From the IMG/VR virus record IMGVR_UViG_3300033146_002322, positions 1-20,529 of that record: a DNA stretch of 20,529 nucleotides. The stretch is one strand, 5' to 3'. This DNA is from a virus. Positions within the stretch are counted from its first letter, which is position 1, and each line of letters begins with the position of its first letter. The position numbers and the translations under genes are program-made. Of this stretch, positions 6,739-14,993 are shown piece after piece. Under the pieces are notes generated by a model. That model was given only the letters and a program-made list of their open reading frames with translations. It searched no databases and was not told the DNA's origin.

Positions 6739-9390
6739 TTAAAATTCTATAAAATCTGTAATATTATTCTTTTCTATAATAACTTTACCCCATCCAAAAG
6801 CATCATAAAACTCTTCAATCAATTTTAAAAACCCTTTATAAAACTGTTTTTTATGATCTATATCAAAATACTCATGAAATTCATCTGGGAATTTACCAAC
6901 AAACGATATAATTTCAGTACGCAATATATTATTAGGATTTACGTATACGATCTTCACTTTGCTCCCATTGCTTATAAACGGAAGCATTAACTTTTTCTTT
7001 TTAATAAGAAAGTTATAATACATAGACGATTTCACATGCTGTGGTGTATGAGGTTTAACTAATACATCACCATGATCAATATAATAGTCCGCGTTCTCTG
7101 CATATTTCGAATAATTATTAACACTTCTAGGTGATGCAACATCATCAACATTTTTGTTTTTAAATTCATCCCTATAATATCTTAATTTATCTCCTATAGC
7201 GTCAATATCACCATCAATCAACATAGATTCTAAAATATCAGTCAATGCATTTTTAAAATATGATGCTGTCGACGTTTTAACGATATCAATACCTGTTATA
7301 GATAATTCAGGTGTTAAATAAACATCTCCCTCATTTTCTATAACAATATCAGCATACTTTTTCTTTTTCAACACCAATTTACTAAGTATTATCTTTTCTC
7401 TCTTGAAATTATGTAGATTTTCAGCATTGTATTTTTTAGCATATATAGATAGTATTCTTGTAAAGAATGGAGTTAAAAATACAGTATCAAAATTATCAAC
7501 CCATAATCTATACTCTTCACTATCCTTAAATGTCAATCCCAATCCACTAATAACTTCATCTAAACAGATATAATTAGAATCTGTATCAACAACAGGAATC
7601 ATATCATTCTTTATTTGTGGTATTTTCCCTTTGAGATGTGAGTATTCTGGGAAATATTTCCAGAATGTTTTATGCCAGTGATTATGAAAATAATTATTCA
7701 CAGCATTAGACACATACTCAATCACATCCCTCCCAGCTATAGTAATAGCCATAGCATTTTTGATATTATAAAATGAAAAATATCTATTACCCAACACACC
7801 ATACATAGAATTAATCAAAATTTTACGAATCATCTGTTGAGAATCATAATACTTTTCATCATAACCCTCCAACACAACCTCATCATAAAGTTTTTGTGTT
7901 TTATCAACACTCCAATGATTATTTTTAGCAATTACATCTACAGAATATCCTTTTTTAATACCCTTAGCAATCTTTGCTTTATTTTTAAAATGAACCCTAT
8001 CAAAATAAATAGTTTCAACAATACGAGGTAAAACTCCCTGTTTATCTTTTTTATAATAGATACCACTAACACTAAAATGTCCTTTGGGTGTGTCACATTC
8101 ATAATATTTAGATGCAGGTGTCTTAATAAGATTAGGTATTTCTGATGGATCAGGATTCAGTACTAATGTTTCCGGACTAATATTAAACATTCTAATAATA
8201 GTAGGATATAGACTAGCAAAGTCATAAGATACTAAATTTTTATACACACCTCTAATAGCTTTAACAAAAGCTCCTGGATATTTTTCCTTTTGACCACTAT
8301 CTACATCAGGCATCACCAATCCATACATATGTAAATATTTAAGCATATAACCAGTAATAACTTTAATAGACGAAAACACACCATCAAACGGTATCATTGC
8401 CTGTGTTGCTAATGTTATAGCAAGTTCAATAAACCGTTTTTTATTGTCTATTTTAGTAACCAATTTAACATCTTGTATATTATATTCAACAAATTGATTC
8501 CAATTGGTTTTGTATGCAATATTTATACTATCATCTAGATTATCTTTACCCTCACCAACAACAAGTTTACCTATAGCCTGTAAACTATAACTTACTTGCT
8601 TTTTATATGTAAAGTTTTTAAATAATTCCTGACCATCTAAAATAGATATACCAGCAATCTTATAATATTTAATGATATTTTCAAACTGATCTTTTTGTTT
8701 TGCTTCTTCATAAATATTGATAGGTGAAAATTTAACATCTATATCTAATTTTTTTGCACGATCAATCATATATCGCATATCAAATAATTTTACATTCCAT
8801 CCTGTGATGATATCTACCTTTTGTCGTCTAAAATGGTTAATAAACGATTCTAGTAATTTAGTTTCATCAGGAATATAATAATATGTCCAATTAGAATCTT
8901 TATCTAAATAATCTCCTGTATATTCTTGATTACCCCAAGTATAGGTTTTACCAGTCGCAGAATAATGTGCTGTAATACAATTAATAACATTATCACAATC
9001 ATCAACCATTTGATCGAATGGTTTAGGATCTTCACCAACTTCCAACTCGATATCTAGTGTGCATATATTATAATTATCTATATCAATAGTTATTTCTTGA
9101 TTATTATATCGTTTTTGGAGAAATTTGATATCTTGATCTATATTAGATTCACAAGTAACCAAATTCCCAATATCTATAGATTTTTTCATGGCGAACACAC
9201 TACGAGACACCTGCTTTTTAACAGGAGTACCAAAAATGTCTTTAATTTCAGATTTTTTTGATAAATCTTCTATATAATATTCTATAGTAGGTTTAATTAT
9301 AGTACGCTTACGGATACCATTATCATTTAATTCCCATAAATATATCTTATTAGTACTTTTATTGTAATAAATATTAGTATAACCTTGCAT
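6739..9390 (-). CDS. family B DNA polymerase, T4 gp43 type
   Basis: An 883-residue replicative polymerase (T4 gp43 is 898) with intact proofreading and polymerase sites and no intein. Exonuclease motifs: D113/E115 in CTLDIELE, D204 in TGWNVKLFD, and Y303/D307 in YNIQD. Polymerase motifs: A at D390 (SYDFASLYPTII), B at K523-G531 (KILINSMYG), C at D602/D604 (VDTDSNY). The last residues, NITDFIEF, resemble the C-terminal clamp-binding peptide of T4/RB69 polymerases (hydrophobic-acidic, ending in an aromatic). GAGGA lies just before the ATG at 9390. The gene is in the unit led by the DHH phosphoesterase and followed by uvsX. The sliding clamp and clamp loader genes are not in this window. Confidence 0.96.
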   Translation of the reverse strand: MQGYTNIYYNKSTNKIYLWELNDNGIRKRTIIKPTIEYYIEDLSKKSEIKDIFGTPVKKQVSRSVFAMKKSIDIGNLVTCESNIDQDIKFLQKRYNNQEITIDIDNYNICTLDIELEVGEDPKPFDQMVDDCDNVINCITAHYSATGKTYTWGNQEYTGDYLDKDSNWTYYYIPDETKLLESFINHFRRQKVDIITGWNVKLFDMRYMIDRAKKLDIDVKFSPINIYEEAKQKDQFENIIKYYKIAGISILDGQELFKNFTYKKQVSYSLQAIGKLVVGEGKDNLDDSINIAYKTNWNQFVEYNIQDVKLVTKIDNKKRFIELAITLATQAMIPFDGVFSSIKVITGYMLKYLHMYGLVMPDVDSGQKEKYPGAFVKAIRGVYKNLVSYDFASLYPTIIRMFNISPETLVLNPDPSEIPNLIKTPASKYYECDTPKGHFSVSGIYYKKDKQGVLPRIVETIYFDRVHFKNKAKIAKGIKKGYSVDVIAKNNHWSVDKTQKLYDEVVLEGYDEKYYDSQQMIRKILINSMYGVLGNRYFSFYNIKNAMAITIAGRDVIEYVSNAVNNYFHNHWHKTFWKYFPEYSHLKGKIPQIKNDMIPVVDTDSNYICLDEVISGLGLTFKDSEEYRLWVDNFDTVFLTPFFTRILSIYAKKYNAENLHNFKREKIILSKLVLKKKKYADIVIENEGDVYLTPELSITGIDIVKTSTASYFKNALTDILESMLIDGDIDAIGDKLRYYRDEFKNKNVDDVASPRSVNNYSKYAENADYYIDHGDVLVKPHTPQHVKSSMYYNFLIKKKKLMLPFISNGSKVKIVYVNPNNILRTEIISFVGKFPDEFHEYFDIDHKKQFYKGFLKLIEEFYDAFGWGKVIIEKNNITDFIEF

Positions 9391-9398
9391 TTGTCCTC

Positions 9399-10220
9399 TT
9401 ATTTTCTAATAGATGGAAGTTTTTTATACAAATCACTTTCTAAGAACTTCATATATTTAGTCATATCCGCCTCGTTATCTATATTGATACCGGCTGCCTT
9501 AGAATGCCCACCACCAATTCCCAATTCCTTGAAATATTCACCAAAATTAAAATCATCCATAACACTTCTTACAGAAATCTTATAATTTTTAGTAGTATTA
9601 AAAAATACAAAATCATAACCTTCTTCTTGCATTAATTTTTGAGACAATTCATTAACAAGGGTGTCTGACATAAAAAAACAAGAATTTATAGTATCAAATT
9701 CTAAAATCTCTAAATTGTCATACATATCATTAAATTTCTGTTCGGTTGTTCGTATATGCAAACCATAAATATCGTTTAGATGTTTACTTTCTGGATATTT
9801 ATGAATCCATAGGTCATAATCATTAATCAAAACAGACAGTTTTCTATATCTCAGTAACATATCAGGACCATACATTTTATCTAAAAACTTTTTTGTTAAT
9901 AATGTACCTGAATAGTTAGTATTTATATATCTATTCTTTTTAGGGTCATGCAACCATAATGCTGTTTGATGATGGTCCAATAATATACTATTAGGCAACC
10001 TATCAAGCAATTCGTCTATTGTCGGAGAAATATCAGTTATAAAAATCCAATCATAGTCGTTATGATCAATTTTCAATAATTCTTCATTAATATTATAATA
10101 TGAACAAACCATATATTCAATATCACTAAATACAGCACTCAAAAGAATGGAACACCCTACACCATCAAGATCATTATGCGATATAGACAGTACTTTACTA
10201 TTGACAGATATTTTTTTCAT
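9399..10220 (-). CDS. DHH-family phosphoesterase (RecJ/NrnA-like exonuclease or nanoRNase)
   Basis: A 273-residue protein with the complete DHH/DHHA1 layout: HNDLDG at residues 15-20 (metal ligands H15, D17, D19), D63 in ITDIS, DHH at 82-84, NDYD near 133-136, and the C-terminal DHHA1 substrate motif GGGHSKAAG at 236-244. Members degrade short oligonucleotides or single-stranded DNA. Length fits the small NrnA/pAp-phosphatase-like group better than full RecJ. I choose ATG 10220, preceded by AAAGGA eight bases upstream. The longer frame to 10271 starts inside the -10 box of its own promoter and cannot be made from that transcript. It is first in a unit with polymerase, UvsX, helicase and gp33-like. 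The exact substrate is not readable from sequence. Confidence 0.88.
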   Translation of the reverse strand: MKKISVNSKVLSISHNDLDGVGCSILLSAVFSDIEYMVCSYYNINEELLKIDHNDYDWIFITDISPTIDELLDRLPNSILLDHHQTALWLHDPKKNRYINTNYSGTLLTKKFLDKMYGPDMLLRYRKLSVLINDYDLWIHKYPESKHLNDIYGLHIRTTEQKFNDMYDNLEILEFDTINSCFFMSDTLVNELSQKLMQEEGYDFVFFNTTKNYKISVRSVMDDFNFGEYFKELGIGGGHSKAAGINIDNEADMTKYMKFLESDLYKKLPSIRK

Positions 10221-10261
10221 TAAATGGTCCTTTAAATATAAAAATGGCATATCGTGCGTAT

Positions 10262-10290
10262 AATATACCATTTTTACAAAAATAAATCAA
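10262..10290 (-). promoter_or_regulatory. sigma70-like promoter for the DHH-polymerase-uvsX-helicase unit
   Basis: Minus-strand -35 TTGATT (10285-10290), 17-base spacer, -10 TATATT (10262-10267). It lies immediately after the glycosyltransferase stop (10297-10299) and gives a leader of about 35 bases to ATG 10220. Confidence 0.72.
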
Positions 10291-10296
10291 GAGATT

Positions 10297-11493
10297 TTAC
10301 AATAAACTTGTGATTTTATTTATATATGCAGGACTTTCAGTAGTCCACGCATTATCTATAACTTGTTGATATTGTTGTGTTATTACATCATTATACACAA
10401 CAGGATCACACAATTTATTAAAAATCAAATCATCTATTTCGTCAATAGTAATATTATCGGATACGCGTGTTATTGATACATCATAAGGAGATGGTTTCCC
10501 ATTATCAAACACTGTACCAATACCTAATACACCAGCAACACAATATTCTTGATATTTTATAGCACTTTTAGAATAATTAAAATAATTAGGAACTAAAGGA
10601 GATATACCAAAATCAGCATTAATAGATTTAACAACACCAGGATAATTTAGACTATCTACCCATTCGATTACTTGTATCTTATCTTTAATAGATTCAAAGA
10701 ACCACGGCAACCCACCCATCTGTATATATTCTATTTTATCAGCATTTACAGCATTGATAATCCATTCTCTCCACGCATTATCCATATCCCCAGCTAATTT
10801 ATGTTCATTATGCCAATGAGTAGGACTAGCAGACCACATTATTCTCGGTTTTTTTATTTTTTCTGTTTTAGGAGCAACTTTATCAGTTCCCCATAAATAT
10901 GCAGGTAATGTGTTATGAATTATTTCTATTTTATCAGGATCGATGCCTTTAGATGCTATATAATCTCCTAAAAATTTAGTACTAACACATACAGTATCCA
11001 TCATTTTCATATTTTCTATAGCAGCATTTTGAACTTCAGTATCTATAGAAATCTTACCAAAATTATATTCAGGAATCTCTTCACCATCAACATCACCATC
11101 CCAAATAAAATCATCAATATCATATACCATTTTAAAACGATATTGTTTTTGTAATTTTTTATAATGTTTAATAACATCAACAGATTGTGGTGCCATTGTT
11201 CTCTGGAAGAAAATACTACGAGTCTTTTCTAACACATCTGGCTGAAAAATCATGTGTGGTGATATAATTGTTTGAAAGTTTCTATCCTTACCAAAAACAG
11301 AATTCATATATGTCATGGGTATAATATTACGTATAAAACCACAACCAGTATAATCTGAATTATATGACAACACTAAAGTTTTTTGTATTTTTTTCAAACC
11401 TTCTTTATTAGAAGATCTATTAGCCCCAAGTTCAGTATTTGGGGACATCATCTGTTTCTTAAAATTTTCAATATCAGATGTCGGTAAATTCAT
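10297..11493 (-). CDS. GT-B fold glycosyltransferase (GT4-like)
   Basis: A 398-residue protein with the pattern of GT-B enzymes. Seen are an N-terminal Rossmann-like half with GCGFIRNIIP (50-59), FFQR (95-98) and VYDIDDFIW (123-131), then VSTKFL and IIHNTLP. The C-terminal donor-binding half has RIMWSASPTH (217-226), QMGG, and a late block YFNYSKSAIKYQEY (304-317) followed by GVLGIGTVF, where family members bind the nucleotide-sugar. No signal peptide or membrane segment is apparent, so it should act in the cytoplasm. AAGGAGAT precedes ATG 11493 and overlaps the end of the gp47 gene. Its place among replication genes suggests phage DNA as the acceptor, but lipopolysaccharide or protein targets cannot be excluded. 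It is not obviously related to the T4 alpha- or beta-glucosyltransferases. Confidence 0.75.
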   Translation of the reverse strand: MNLPTSDIENFKKQMMSPNTELGANRSSNKEGLKKIQKTLVLSYNSDYTGCGFIRNIIPMTYMNSVFGKDRNFQTIISPHMIFQPDVLEKTRSIFFQRTMAPQSVDVIKHYKKLQKQYRFKMVYDIDDFIWDGDVDGEEIPEYNFGKISIDTEVQNAAIENMKMMDTVCVSTKFLGDYIASKGIDPDKIEIIHNTLPAYLWGTDKVAPKTEKIKKPRIMWSASPTHWHNEHKLAGDMDNAWREWIINAVNADKIEYIQMGGLPWFFESIKDKIQVIEWVDSLNYPGVVKSINADFGISPLVPNYFNYSKSAIKYQEYCVAGVLGIGTVFDNGKPSPYDVSITRVSDNITIDEIDDLIFNKLCDPVVYNDVITQQYQQVIDNAWTTESPAYINKITSLL

Positions 11494-11503
11494 GGCTATC
11501 TCC

Positions 11504-12547
11504 TTATATCACGGAATCGTGTATATCGTTAATTAAATATAAAATATCTTCTTTATTATCTATGGCATCAGTATTGTTTATATATGTTTCAAATAAATCT
11601 TTAACTGAATTTATATTATTTGCAGTAATATCAAAATCACTATGTTCATGAATTATAATATTCAATGAAGGATTTAATTCTAGAGGTTTCAGTTTCTCTA
11701 TAGATTCTAAATATTTATCTATAACATCTCCCTGAGCCTCTTCCTTCTCAATAGTAATTATAGCATCAACAATATTACCTTCAACAACTTCAGCATCTGG
11801 TATCTCTGGGTATTCAACTTCAATATATTTGATTGAAACATTATTACTAATACGTTTATATCTAAGAGTATCTAAATTCAATACTATAAATCCTTTATCT
11901 TCACCTAAATCATTTCTGTTTGTCTGATAAGGAGAACCGCAATAAATAATTTCTGTAGAACCTATACGTTTCGAACTGGGGGTGTGATAATGACCACTAA
12001 ATACTTTTTTAAATTTTGTAAAATCTTCAGGATGTAGACCTATAGAACTAATCCTAGTTTTATTTAAATTAAACCCAACAATATCAAAATGACCAAATAA
12101 TAATTTTGCTGGAGATTTTTCAAATTCCGAAATAATAGATGTGTCAGAATAATCAACAACCCAAGGACACCACAATATATCAACACCGTTAATGTTTATA
12201 GTTTCAATTTCATCAACAATTCTAACATTATCTAATAAATTTAATGTTTTTAATGAATGCACTTCGTTAGTAGTTTTATAATATATATCGTGATTACCAA
12301 TTAATATAATTATCTCAATATTGGCAAAATCTACAGCAAATAATTTATGAACTTCATTACTAACATGAACATTTATGGCTGTTCTATTTTCATAAACATC
12401 ACCTAGAATGAATAATCTAGTAATATTATTATCATTCATGTAAGGCAATAGTTGTTTTTTAAAAAAAAGTAAAGAGCTTTCTAAAAATATCTCAGAATTT
12501 TTATTAACACCAAAATGTATATCGCTTATTAACACAGTTTTATTCAT
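11504..12547 (-). CDS. gp47 / SbcD-Mre11-type nuclease subunit
   Basis: A 347-residue calcineurin-like phosphoesterase, the nuclease partner of the gp46 (SbcC/Rad50) ATPase, which processes DNA ends for recombination. All Mre11 metal-site motifs are present: SDIHFG (D9, H11), LGDVYENR (D50), GNHD (84-87), FGHFD (H153) and SGHYH (H186, H188). Length matches T4 gp47 (339). The start codon overlaps the stop codon of the gp55-like gene by one base (TAATG), and only a weak AAGAAAG lies upstream. Translation is therefore probably coupled to that gene. gp46 is encoded two genes upstream in the same unit. Confidence 0.93.
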   Translation of the reverse strand: MNKTVLISDIHFGVNKNSEIFLESSLLFFKKQLLPYMNDNNITRLFILGDVYENRTAINVHVSNEVHKLFAVDFANIEIIILIGNHDIYYKTTNEVHSLKTLNLLDNVRIVDEIETININGVDILWCPWVVDYSDTSIISEFEKSPAKLLFGHFDIVGFNLNKTRISSIGLHPEDFTKFKKVFSGHYHTPSSKRIGSTEIIYCGSPYQTNRNDLGEDKGFIVLNLDTLRYKRISNNVSIKYIEVEYPEIPDAEVVEGNIVDAIITIEKEEAQGDVIDKYLESIEKLKPLELNPSLNIIIHEHSDFDITANNINSVKDLFETYINNTDAIDNKEDILYLINDIHDSVI

Positions 12548-12948
12548 TACATTTCTTTCTTATCTATATTTTCTATAAACGGCAATTTAACTAAAATCTC
12601 CATATCAGCATATTTAGATTTTAACAATCTTTGTGCTCCACTAAAAGCATATTGACTAAAATATGAAAATGGATCCGGTAATATATCATATTCCTCATAC
12701 CGTTTCTCCATTTTTTCCACATCATAATTGTGTTTGTATCTACACATATCAAAAACTGCTTCAGATATCATATCATCTTTCCAGTCTTTAGAATAATTTA
12801 TATATCTCGGTCTATTTAAATAATTCTCAGCAATAGATAAGAAAAATTTACCTATTTTATTATATGATTTTTGTGATTTAGTCTCATTATATTCTTTTAA
12901 TGCGTTATGAAACTCCAATTTATCTACGTAATAATTATTATCACCCAT
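12547..12948 (-). CDS. gp55-like sigma factor for late transcription (short form)
   Basis: A 133-residue protein whose middle matches the T4 gp55 pattern: an IAE...L helix, then WKDDMISEAVFDMCRYKHNYD (about residues 56-76), then PFSYFSQYAFSGAQRLLKSK, like WKQEMIADGI...NFDE...PHAYITQACFNAFVQRIKK in gp55. This corresponds to the sigma region 2-like part that binds the RNA polymerase clamp and reads the late promoter. At 133 residues it is shorter than T4 gp55 (185). No clear hydrophobic-acidic clamp-binding tail is visible; the protein ends IENIDKKEM. A strong GGAGGA site precedes ATG 12948. Position between gp46 and gp47 genes is also typical of T4-type phages. Confidence 0.8.
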   Translation of the reverse strand: MGDNNYYVDKLEFHNALKEYNETKSQKSYNKIGKFFLSIAENYLNRPRYINYSKDWKDDMISEAVFDMCRYKHNYDVEKMEKRYEEYDILPDPFSYFSQYAFSGAQRLLKSKYADMEILVKLPFIENIDKKEM

Positions 12949-12963
12949 TATATTCCTCCAAAG

Positions 12964-14733
12964 TTATAAGTGCTTAATCTTCGAAAAACCATCAACATTT
13001 TTCGAAACTTCAATAACACTATTAAAATGATGTTTGTATTCTGCTTTAAATCTATGAGATATGATATACACACCCAACCCGTCATTATTAATAGCCATTT
13101 TCTCTAAACTTTCGAGTAATTTATCTAAACCATTATCATCTATTGAACTATCCAACAATTCATCTATTATTAATAGATTACAATTCCAATTAGCTATTTT
13201 TTTAGTTACATCTATAAATGATAATAAAATAGACATATCTATTTTTTTCTTCTCACCTTCACTAAAACTTGTATATTTTATATTTTTATTAAAATTTGAT
13301 GTAGTACTAATAATATCTTTCATAGTTTCATCAAATTCTATAAAAATAGGAAGTTCAAATAATCTCAAATAATTATTTATACTAGTATTTAATATAGGAA
13401 TTAGCTGTTTAAAAATATATGATTTTACACCATTATCAGATAATATGGTTATGACGGATTTATATTTATCTAATTCTATATTTATATATTCTAATTCTTT
13501 TTTGTTATGTTTATATTCTTTAACTTTACTGTTATATTCATCTTTCAGCGACTGTATATCTATCATAAATGTTTTTTCTTTTATTTTAGATAAATCTATA
13601 TTAAGTTTATCTATTTCAGATGTTTTTGTTTTTATCGTCGTTTTTAATAATTTAATATCATACATTATATCTTTACGTTCATCTTTTATTTTATTAGCAT
13701 CAACAATATTTTCTTTAATACCCACCAACTCCAATGACAATTCATCCATCATTTTAGTGTTTTCAGATATCACACTATTTTGTAATGAAATCTCAGAATG
13801 TTTATGTTCTTCTGTTAGCTTAGATTTACATGTTGGACAAACATCATACTCATCCAACGCAATTAACACATCACGTGCATTATTTATTTTAAATTTACAA
13901 TTAGAAATACGATTATTGATATCATCTTTAGATTTATTTAATTCTTGAATATCTACATCTATTAACGATTCTAATTTTTTCTTTAACGTTCTACCATTAG
14001 ATTTTAACTCTTTTAATTCATTTTTCTTATTTTGTATTTTTTCATTAATAATATCAATATCTTTATGTCTATCATCATCAAAATTCTTTTTCGATAATTC
14101 GTAATCTTTGATATGACGTTTCTCAGATTTAATCACATCACCCAACATATCAACAGACTGTATCAACATATCTTTTTTTATATTTAAATCTTTACGTGTT
14201 GATTTAGCGGTCTTTAACATTAAAGGAATTACATCAATATTACAAAATTTCTCCAACAACTCTCTCTTTTCACCAACAGATAATGTCAAAAACGGCTTAT
14301 TATAATTTATAGATAACGATAATATCTGCTTAAATAATTTATAATCTATTCCTATTTTACTTTCTATTTCTTTTTGATTTAATGTTTTACCACCACCAAT
14401 TAATTGTTGTTTAACATCATCAACCCAAAACTCTAAATCAACTTTAGGATTTTTCATCCCTCTAACAATCGTGTATTCAACACCGTTAACATCAAACAGC
14501 AATTCAACGCGAAGATTTTTCTTATTTTTACGATTAATTAAGTCTTCTTTATTTATGTTTCTATAAGGTTTATCAAAAAGCACATAAGAAATAGCATCTA
14601 ATAAAATACTAGACTTACCAGCACCATTCTCACCTGTTATAAGGTTCAAACCATCGTGAAATGATATTTCAGTTTCTGAATTACCAAAAGATAAAAAATT
14701 CTGTAATTTTAATAATTTCAATGTCAATGTCAT
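12964..14733 (-). CDS. gp46 / SbcC-Rad50-type ATPase
   Basis: A 589-residue SMC-like ATPase (T4 gp46 is 560), partner of gp47 in DNA end resection. Walker A GENGAGKS is at 34-41 after the typical LKLQNFLSFG start. Long lysine/glutamate-rich coiled-coil segments flank a zinc hook CPTC (299-302). The ABC signature is degenerate, FSEGEKKKID (490-499), and Walker B LLIIDE (520-525) is followed by LLDSSID. A closing ISHR histidine motif lies near the C-terminus. GGAG sits nine bases upstream of ATG 14733. It is the first gene of the minus-strand block, with a sigma70-like promoter at 14767-14795. Confidence 0.95.
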   Translation of the reverse strand: MTLTLKLLKLQNFLSFGNSETEISFHDGLNLITGENGAGKSSILLDAISYVLFDKPYRNINKEDLINRKNKKNLRVELLFDVNGVEYTIVRGMKNPKVDLEFWVDDVKQQLIGGGKTLNQKEIESKIGIDYKLFKQILSLSINYNKPFLTLSVGEKRELLEKFCNIDVIPLMLKTAKSTRKDLNIKKDMLIQSVDMLGDVIKSEKRHIKDYELSKKNFDDDRHKDIDIINEKIQNKKNELKELKSNGRTLKKKLESLIDVDIQELNKSKDDINNRISNCKFKINNARDVLIALDEYDVCPTCKSKLTEEHKHSEISLQNSVISENTKMMDELSLELVGIKENIVDANKIKDERKDIMYDIKLLKTTIKTKTSEIDKLNIDLSKIKEKTFMIDIQSLKDEYNSKVKEYKHNKKELEYINIELDKYKSVITILSDNGVKSYIFKQLIPILNTSINNYLRLFELPIFIEFDETMKDIISTTSNFNKNIKYTSFSEGEKKKIDMSILLSFIDVTKKIANWNCNLLIIDELLDSSIDDNGLDKLLESLEKMAINNDGLGVYIISHRFKAEYKHHFNSVIEVSKNVDGFSKIKHL

Positions 14734-14766
14734 TAAAGATGTCTCCTGTAAATTTTATTATAATAC

Positions 14767-14795
14767 AATATAACCATTTTTCAAAATAAAATCAA
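14767..14795 (-). promoter_or_regulatory. sigma70-like promoter for gp46 and following genes
   Basis: Minus-strand -35 TTGATT (14790-14795), 17-base spacer, -10 TATATT (14767-14772). The gp46 start codon at 14733 lies about 34 bases from the -10 box. It is the leftward half of a divergent pair with the promoter at 14934-14962. Confidence 0.72.
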
Positions 14796-14933
14796 GTAAT
14801 TTATATAAGTATAGGATATATTAAAAAATGTTCCCTGTACGATCTGGGGGTTTAGAAAATAAATAATAAAACTAATACTAATATATACTTAATTAATACT
14901 ATATAGTTATTAGATATTATTACGCATGAGGGC
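14796..14933. other. AT-rich divergent intergenic region between two outward promoters
   Basis: About 140 bases with no credible reading frame between the gp46 and primase-like promoters. Most of it is A/T, with loosely related inverted segments (for example around CTAATACTAATATAT and TATATAGTTATTAG). One short GC-rich island, near GTTCCCTGTACGATCTGGGG (14830-14849), stands out. It could hold an operator, a small structured RNA or a replication origin; nothing in the sequence decides between these. Confidence 0.4.
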
Positions 14934-14962
14934 TTGACTTTTGTTTAGAGTTTATGTATATT
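14934..14962 (+). promoter_or_regulatory. sigma70-like promoter for the plus-strand primase-like/uvsY/uvsW unit
   Basis: Plus-strand -35 TTGACT (14934-14939), 17-base spacer, -10 TATATT (14957-14962). The preceding bases GGGC are the same as those before the gp32 -35. Predicted start of transcription is near 14969, about 25 bases before ATG 14994. Confidence 0.75.
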
Positions 14963-14993
14963 AGTGTGATGATGTAAATATCAAGAATATAAA

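Noticed and set aside
7648-7670. Near-palindrome ATTCTGG...CCAGAAT in the polymerase gene
   Set aside because: It has an imperfect centre and is explained by the codons for a WKYFPE stretch, with no regulatory position or T-run.
10221-10271. Longer N-terminus for the DHH protein
   Set aside because: The first ATG overlaps the TATATT -10 box of the promoter, the extra residues match nothing in the family, and ATG 10220 has AAAGGA upstream.
13445-13948. 167-codon open frame on the plus strand
   Set aside because: It lies opposite the coiled-coil part of the gp46 gene, is a run of Ser/Leu/Ile typical of antisense reading, and has no ribosome site or promoter.
14830-14849. GC-rich island considered as a tRNA fragment or terminator
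   Set aside because: No cloverleaf or T-loop sequence, only a weak three-pair CCC/GGG stem, and no T-run on either side.
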